A stretch of DNA of 15,503 bases from UBA10449 sp005883585 (GTDB taxonomy: Bacteria > Chloroflexota > Dormibacteria > Dormibacterales > Dormibacteraceae). A model generated the notes under the pieces. That model was not told the origin of the DNA and ran no database searches. It saw only the letters and a program-made list of their open reading frames with translations. The stretch is taken from assembly GCA_005883585.1 (NCBI GenBank), contig VBFD01000041.1, positions 1-15,503 on the forward strand. The letters run 5' to 3'. A program made the position numbers and the translations under genes. Position 1 is the first letter of the stretch. Every line of letters begins with the position of its first letter. This document shows, piece after piece, positions 11,889-15,503 of the stretch.

Positions 11889-14144
11889 GTGTCCAGGGTC
11901 GCGGTCATCGGCGCGGGCTACGTCGGCTTGACCACGGCTGCATGCCTGGCCGATCTCGGGAACGACGTGATCGTCGTCGACATCAACCGCGAAAAGATCA
12001 ACCAGCTGCTCCACAACCATGTGCCGTTCTTCGAGCCGGGCCTGAGCGAGCTGGTCGAGCGGAACACGAAAGCCGGCCGGCTGAACTTCACGACCTCTTA
12101 CGACGAGGCGGTGCCGCGTGCCGAGTACGCGATCATCGCCGTGAGCACTCCGGAAGGCGAGGGCGGCGAGGCGGACCTCTCGTTCGTCGAGGCGGCGGCG
12201 CGCTCGATCGCGGATGCGATGGACGGGCCGTTGGTGGTCGTGAACAAATCGACCGTCCCGCCACTCACCGGCGACATGGTGTCCAAAGTCCTGCGCAGCC
12301 GGAACCAGAAGCACTCGGCGGAGGTCGTGTCCAACCCCGAGTTCCTACGCGAAGGCTCGGCCATCCAGGACTTCATGCACCCGGACCGCGTGGTGATCGG
12401 GAGTCACGACCGCGCCGCCGCCGATAAGGTGGCCAAGCTCTACGAGCCGCTGGACGCTCCGATTCTCATCACTCCGAACATCTACACCGCGGAGATGGTC
12501 AAGTACGCGTCGAACGCGTTCCTCGCCGCGCGCATCTCGTTCATCAATGAGATCGCCCGCATCAGCGAGCGCGTCGGGGCCGACGCGAAGCTCGTCGCGG
12601 AAGGCATGGGGATGGACAAACGCATCGGGCCGAGCTACCTCGACGTGGGTCTGGGCTACGGGGGTAGTTGCTTGATAGGCGAAGAGACAGTGCTGGTGCG
12701 GCGCGGGGATCGCGTGACTCTGACCGCGCTGGCAGATGTGTTTACAGAGTTCAGCTCGAGCGAAGAGACCGAGGTCCTCGCGTGGCAGCCGGAGACTGGC
12801 TCGGTTGGTTTCGCGCGGGTGTCCGCGGCGACGATGCGCCCATTCGAAGGCGAAATATTCGAGGTCCGGACCAAGATGGGGCGACGGGTGCTCTGCACGC
12901 CGGACCACCCGTTCGTGACACGAGATGGCGTCAAGCTGGCGTCGGAGCTCGGACATGAGGACTGGCTCCCGATTGCGATTTCAAGCCAATCAGTCGCAGA
13001 GGTGGCTGGATCGCACGAATTGGTGCGATCGAGCACACACATGACTGGCGGCGTGGCCAGTCAGGTCGCGGTGCGCACAGAGTTGAGTTCACCGTTATGG
13101 CGAGGAGTTGGCATGCATGTGGCCGCGGAGCAGATGCCACTGCCCGATCTGACGTGGACGCAGCCGATTGAGCACAAGCGGGCTCTGCTGGCGGGGTACT
13201 GGCTCGGCGACGGCAGCTGGAGCTACATCTGTGGCGGACCAAGCGTGATTCTCGAGTGCGGCACCACGAGCCGGGACCTGGCCGACGGCCTTTTGCGCTT
13301 GCTCGCGGACCTCGGTGTTGTCGGCTCGATGCGCGTCGGCCGCACGGCCAAATCGACCCGCGACACCTACTGGATCAGGGTCTCAGGCGCGGACCAGGTG
13401 GAGGGTCTGTTGGACCTCGTCCCCGAGCTCGAGCGCCAGGCCATCGTCGATTCCTTGTACCGCCAGAAGAAGCGCATCGCGCCCACGGGGTATAGGCGGG
13501 AAGGACCAAACACAGCTTGGGTTCGTGTGGTTGGTATCGAGCGCCGCCCGTTCTCAGGAGCGGTCTACTCCCTGGAGGTCCCAGGCGTCCATACGTTCGT
13601 CACGACCGGCGGCCTGGTCACGCACAACTGCTTTCCCAAAGATGTGAAGGCGCTGTCGGCACTGGCCGAGCGCTTCGACTATCACCCCGAGCTGCTCCAC
13701 GCCGTCATGGACATCAACCGCGACCAGCGGATGCTCGTAATCGACAAGCTCAGGGAATGCCTGGAGGGCCTCAACGACCGCATCGTCGGGCTGCTCGGCC
13801 TCGCCTTCAAACCCAACACCGACGACCTCCGCGAAGCTCCGAGCATCGACATCGCTAGGGTTCTCCTCGCGGCCGGCGCGCACGTCCGCGCCTACGACCC
13901 CGCGGCCATGGATGGCGCGCGCGTCAAGCTGCCGGAGGTCGAATACACGCGCGATTCGTATGACCTCGCCGACGGCGCCGACGCGCTCGTCGTCGTAACC
14001 GAGTGGAATGAGTTCAGAAGGCTCGACCTCGGCCGCGTCAAGGCCTCGATGCGCCGGCCGGTGATCGTGGACGGGCGCAACATCTACGACCCGCAGGTCA
14101 TGCGCGGCCTCGGTTTCACCTATCGGGGTATCGGCCGCGACTAA
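11889..14144 (+). CDS. ugd: UDP-glucose 6-dehydrogenase interrupted by an in-frame intein
   Basis: A 751-residue precursor: extein 1-260, intein 261-580, extein 581-751. The spliced enzyme would have 431 residues, the normal size for UDP-glucose dehydrogenase, which oxidises UDP-glucose to UDP-glucuronate with 2 NAD+. The NAD site is VAVIGAGYVGLTTAACLADLGNDVIVVD. STVPPLTG, NPEFLREGSAIQDFMHPDRVVIG and EMVKYASNAFLAARISFINEIARI follow. After splicing the junction reads GYGGS-CFPKDVKAL, the canonical active site with its nucleophilic Cys. The C-terminal domain has GLLGLAFKPNTDDLREAPSIDI and VVVTEWNEFRRLD. Start is the GTG at 11889, 10 nt after the GT4 stop, with GATAAT upstream. The next gene is a UDP-glucuronate decarboxylase, which would use its product. 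The enzyme should be inactive until splicing because its catalytic Cys is the intein's +1 residue. Confidence 0.95.
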   Translation: MSRVAVIGAGYVGLTTAACLADLGNDVIVVDINREKINQLLHNHVPFFEPGLSELVERNTKAGRLNFTTSYDEAVPRAEYAIIAVSTPEGEGGEADLSFVEAAARSIADAMDGPLVVVNKSTVPPLTGDMVSKVLRSRNQKHSAEVVSNPEFLREGSAIQDFMHPDRVVIGSHDRAAADKVAKLYEPLDAPILITPNIYTAEMVKYASNAFLAARISFINEIARISERVGADAKLVAEGMGMDKRIGPSYLDVGLGYGGSCLIGEETVLVRRGDRVTLTALADVFTEFSSSEETEVLAWQPETGSVGFARVSAATMRPFEGEIFEVRTKMGRRVLCTPDHPFVTRDGVKLASELGHEDWLPIAISSQSVAEVAGSHELVRSSTHMTGGVASQVAVRTELSSPLWRGVGMHVAAEQMPLPDLTWTQPIEHKRALLAGYWLGDGSWSYICGGPSVILECGTTSRDLADGLLRLLADLGVVGSMRVGRTAKSTRDTYWIRVSGADQVEGLLDLVPELERQAIVDSLYRQKKRIAPTGYRREGPNTAWVRVVGIERRPFSGAVYSLEVPGVHTFVTTGGLVTHNCFPKDVKALSALAERFDYHPELLHAVMDINRDQRMLVIDKLRECLEGLNDRIVGLLGLAFKPNTDDLREAPSIDIARVLLAAGAHVRAYDPAAMDGARVKLPEVEYTRDSYDLADGADALVVVTEWNEFRRLDLGRVKASMRRPVIVDGRNIYDPQVMRGLGFTYRGIGRD
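12669..13628 (+). mobile_element. Intein with LAGLIDADG-type endonuclease domain inside ugd
   Basis: A 320-residue class 1 intein in frame within ugd (precursor residues 261-580). It starts with Cys in CLIGEETVLVRRG (block A). Block B is LCTPDHPFVT, with T337-x-x-H340. The C-terminal blocks are VYSLEVPGVHTFV (block F) and GGLVTHN (block G), ending in the usual His579-Asn580, followed by Cys581 as the +1 nucleophile. All residues needed for self-splicing are present. Between the splicing halves lies a homing-endonuclease-like region whose first LAGLIDADG motif is clear, LLAGYWLGDGSW (residues 433-444, Asp441). The second expected copy is degenerate around ERQAIVDSLYRQKK. The ends match the flanking enzyme exactly: removing the segment restores GGSCFPKD. 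Codons such as TTG, ATA, AGT and ACA at its start are rarer in the flanking gene, which fits horizontal entry. Confidence 0.95.
13009..13030. repeat. Inverted repeat inside the intein coding sequence
   Basis: A perfect 8-bp inverted repeat, GATCGCAC and GTGCGATC, flanks a 6-nt centre GAATTG. It encodes GSHELVRS in the linker between the N-terminal splicing domain and the endonuclease region. It may be chance or a small mRNA hairpin; no function is assigned. Confidence 0.4.
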
Positions 14145-14154
14145 GGAACGAGCG

Positions 14155-15075
14155 GTCGTCTCAGGCGGCGCCGGCTTCATCGGCTCGCACCTGTGCGAGG
14201 CCTTGCTGGCGCGCGGCATGCGCGTCCTCGCGCTCGACAACTTCATCACCGGCTCGCGCGACAACGTGAGCACGCTCAAAGAGAATCCCGATTTCGAGTT
14301 CCGCCAGGCGAACGTCAACGAGTTCATCGACGTCGATGGCGATGTGCGCTACGTCCTCCACTTCGCATCGCCCGCTTCGCCTCCGCAGTACGACGCCAAC
14401 CCCATCCACACGCTGAAGGTCGGCACGCTGGGCACCATGAACATGCTCGGTCTGGCGCACGCCAAGCACGCCACGTTCCTGCTCGCGTCGACGTCCGAGG
14501 TGTATGGCGACCCTCTCGTGCATCCGCAACCCGAGACGTACTGGGGCAACGTCAACCCGATCGGTCCTCGTGGGTGCTACGACGAGGCGAAGCGATGCGC
14601 GGAGGCGTTCGCGATGGCTTATCACCGCGCCCACGGCGTCGACACGCGGATCATCCGCATCTTCAACACCCACGGTCCGCGCATGCAGGTGTCGGATGGG
14701 CGGGCGGTCCCCAACTTCATGGCCCAGGCGATACGTGGCGAGCCGCTCACGGTCTACGGCGACGGTTCGCAGACGCGCAGCCTCTGCTACGTGTCGGACC
14801 TTGTGCGCGGCGTGCTCGCTACGCTCGAGAAGGGCGACGAGATGCCGGTCAACCTCGGCAACCCCGAGGAGGTCACCGTCCTGGAGCTCGCCCAGCTGAT
14901 CGTCCGGCTGGCCGGGTCGCAGAGCCAGATCGAGTTTCGCTCCCTGCCGGTAGACGATCCGAAGCAGCGCCGGCCCGACATCGCCCACGCCCGCAAGCTC
15001 CTGGGCTGGCAGCCCGAAGTCCCGCTCGAGGACGGGCTGGCCCGAACCCTGGAATACTTCCGCCACGTGGTATGA
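14155..15075 (+). CDS. UDP-glucuronate decarboxylase (UDP-xylose synthase), start unresolved
   Basis: Extended SDR that converts UDP-glucuronate to UDP-xylose using bound NAD, in the cytosol. Diagnostic UXS blocks are LALDNFITGSRDNV, LHFASPASPPQYDANPIHTLKVGTLGTMNMLGLA, STSEVYGDPLVHPQPETYWGNVNPIGPRGCYDEAKRCAE (catalytic Tyr-x3-Lys in YDEAK) and RIFNTHGPRM. The Rossmann motif VVSGGAGFIGSHL is encoded from 14155, but no ATG, GTG or TTG precedes it in frame. The first canonical codon, the TTG at 14203, would delete the NAD site. An AGGA at 14144-14147 is 7 nt before the GTC-GTC pair at 14155, so I place the boundary there. A non-canonical start or a base error is possible. It directly follows ugd, whose product is its substrate, and its stop overlaps apt as ATGA. 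Function is well supported; the first residues are not. Confidence 0.88.
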   Translation, partial: VVSGGAGFIGSHLCEALLARGMRVLALDNFITGSRDNVSTLKENPDFEFRQANVNEFIDVDGDVRYVLHFASPASPPQYDANPIHTLKVGTLGTMNMLGLAHAKHATFLLASTSEVYGDPLVHPQPETYWGNVNPIGPRGCYDEAKRCAEAFAMAYHRAHGVDTRIIRIFNTHGPRMQVSDGRAVPNFMAQAIRGEPLTVYGDGSQTRSLCYVSDLVRGVLATLEKGDEMPVNLGNPEEVTVLELAQLIVRLAGSQSQIEFRSLPVDDPKQRRPDIAHARKLLGWQPEVPLEDGLARTLEYFRHVV

Positions 15076-15503
15076 GCACGATCTCCGAAGAGACCCTGCG
15101 GAAGCTGATCCGCGACGTTCCTGATTTCCCGCAGCCGGGGATCGTCTTCAAGGACATCACGCCGCTCCTGGCCGACAAGGTCATATTCAAGGGCGTTGTC
15201 GAGCAGGTCTGCAGCCACTGGACAGAGCGGCCGCCGGATGTGGTGACGGCGATCGAGGCCCGAGGCTTCATCCCAGGCGGAGCGGTCGCACTTGGGCTGG
15301 GCGCCGGCTTCGTGCCCATCCGCAAGCCAGGCAAGCTGCCCTGGAAGACGGTCAGCCAGGACTATCAGCTCGAGTACGGAACCGACCAGCTCCAGATCCA
15401 CGAGGACGCTGTGCAGCCCGGTCAAACGGTGCTGATCGTCGATGATGTGCTCGCGACGGGCGGCACCGCGGCCGCCGCCGCCAAGCTCATCCGCAAGCTC
15501 GGC
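15072..15503 (+). CDS. apt: Adenine phosphoribosyltransferase, 3' partial
   Basis: Purine salvage enzyme joining adenine to PRPP to give AMP and pyrophosphate, in the cytosol. The first 144 residues are present; the family is usually about 170-185 long, so the C-terminal part lies beyond the right edge. It begins with LRKLIRDVPDFPQPGIVFKDITPLLAD, the characteristic Apt N-terminus. AIEARGFIPGGAVALGLGAGFVPIRKPGKLPW follows, then the PRPP-binding loop VLIVDDVLATGGTA at about residues 120-133. The ATG overlaps the stop of the decarboxylase gene as ATGA, so translation is coupled, although the pathway is unrelated to sugars. There is nothing unusual in the visible part. Confidence 0.94.
   Translation, partial: MSTISEETLRKLIRDVPDFPQPGIVFKDITPLLADKVIFKGVVEQVCSHWTERPPDVVTAIEARGFIPGGAVALGLGAGFVPIRKPGKLPWKTVSQDYQLEYGTDQLQIHEDAVQPGQTVLIVDDVLATGGTAAAAAKLIRKLG

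Noticed and set aside
12669..13628. A separate gene or insertion element inside ugd rather than an intein
   Set aside because: The segment is in frame with no stop, begins with Cys, ends His-Asn, is followed by Cys, and its removal restores GGSCFPKD exactly.
1..15503. tRNA/rRNA genes, CRISPR arrays, transposases, att sites, riboswitches, replication origin
   Set aside because: I looked through the gaps (all under about 70 bp) and both strands and saw no matching structure, repeat series or motif.

Overview
This is a GC-rich, densely packed bacterial chromosome segment. There are 17 coding regions, very short gaps, frequent 4-nt start/stop overlaps, and no tRNA, rRNA, CRISPR array, insertion sequence or prophage. 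The mix suggests an uncultured or soil bacterium of the Chloroflexota / Ca. Dormibacterota or neighbouring actinobacterial type: a b6-like cytochrome b with a Tat-type Rieske protein, a small Trp-rich DUF2510-like membrane protein, and -10 boxes placed only 7-11 nt before start codons (leaderless mRNAs). This placement is an inference from gene content and style, with low to moderate confidence. No gap exceeds about 70 bp, so there is no long empty stretch.

Layout. (1) 1-1773, minus strand: trpS, a Rieske iron-sulfur protein, and the N-terminus of cytochrome b running off the left edge. (2) 1840-4163, plus: a Wzx-like lipid flippase, coupled by a GTGA overlap to a DEDDh 3'-5' exonuclease. The exonuclease tail runs antisense into dinB. 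(3) 3979-5518, minus: a Trp-rich single-pass membrane protein, then DNA polymerase IV (dinB). (4) 5562-7813, plus: an rmlA-rmlC-rmlB block for dTDP-6-deoxy-4-keto-hexoses, with no rmlD in view. (5) 7794-10728, minus: a nucleotide-sugar dehydrogenase, an NDP-sugar epimerase/dehydratase (SDR) and a DPM1-like GT2 glycosyltransferase. These appear coupled by CTGA overlaps that imply CTG starts. (6) 10757-15503, plus: a GT4 glycosyltransferase, an intein-containing UDP-glucose 6-dehydrogenase, a UDP-glucuronate decarboxylase, and adenine phosphoribosyltransferase (cut by the right edge).

How it works together. The middle and right of the window form a cell-surface polysaccharide locus. Glucose-1-phosphate is activated and converted by RmlA/B/C to a dTDP-4-keto-6-deoxysugar. 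UDP-glucose is oxidised to UDP-glucuronate and then decarboxylated to UDP-xylose. A second dehydrogenase plus SDR make a further activated sugar. GT2 and GT4 enzymes assemble sugars on a lipid carrier, and the flippase exports the product. No polymerase, initiating phosphosugar transferase or RmlD is in the window.

Most striking point: the UDP-glucose dehydrogenase carries a 320-residue intein (12669-13628) placed exactly at the catalytic cysteine. The residue that completes splicing (Cys+1) is also the enzyme's nucleophile, so the enzyme cannot work until the intein is removed. Also notable are at least seven promoters with a TANNNT-like box 7-11 nt before the start codon, a face-to-face pair of overlapping -10 elements between the GT4 gene and the minus-strand dehydrogenase, and three genes whose N-termini require non-canonical starts.
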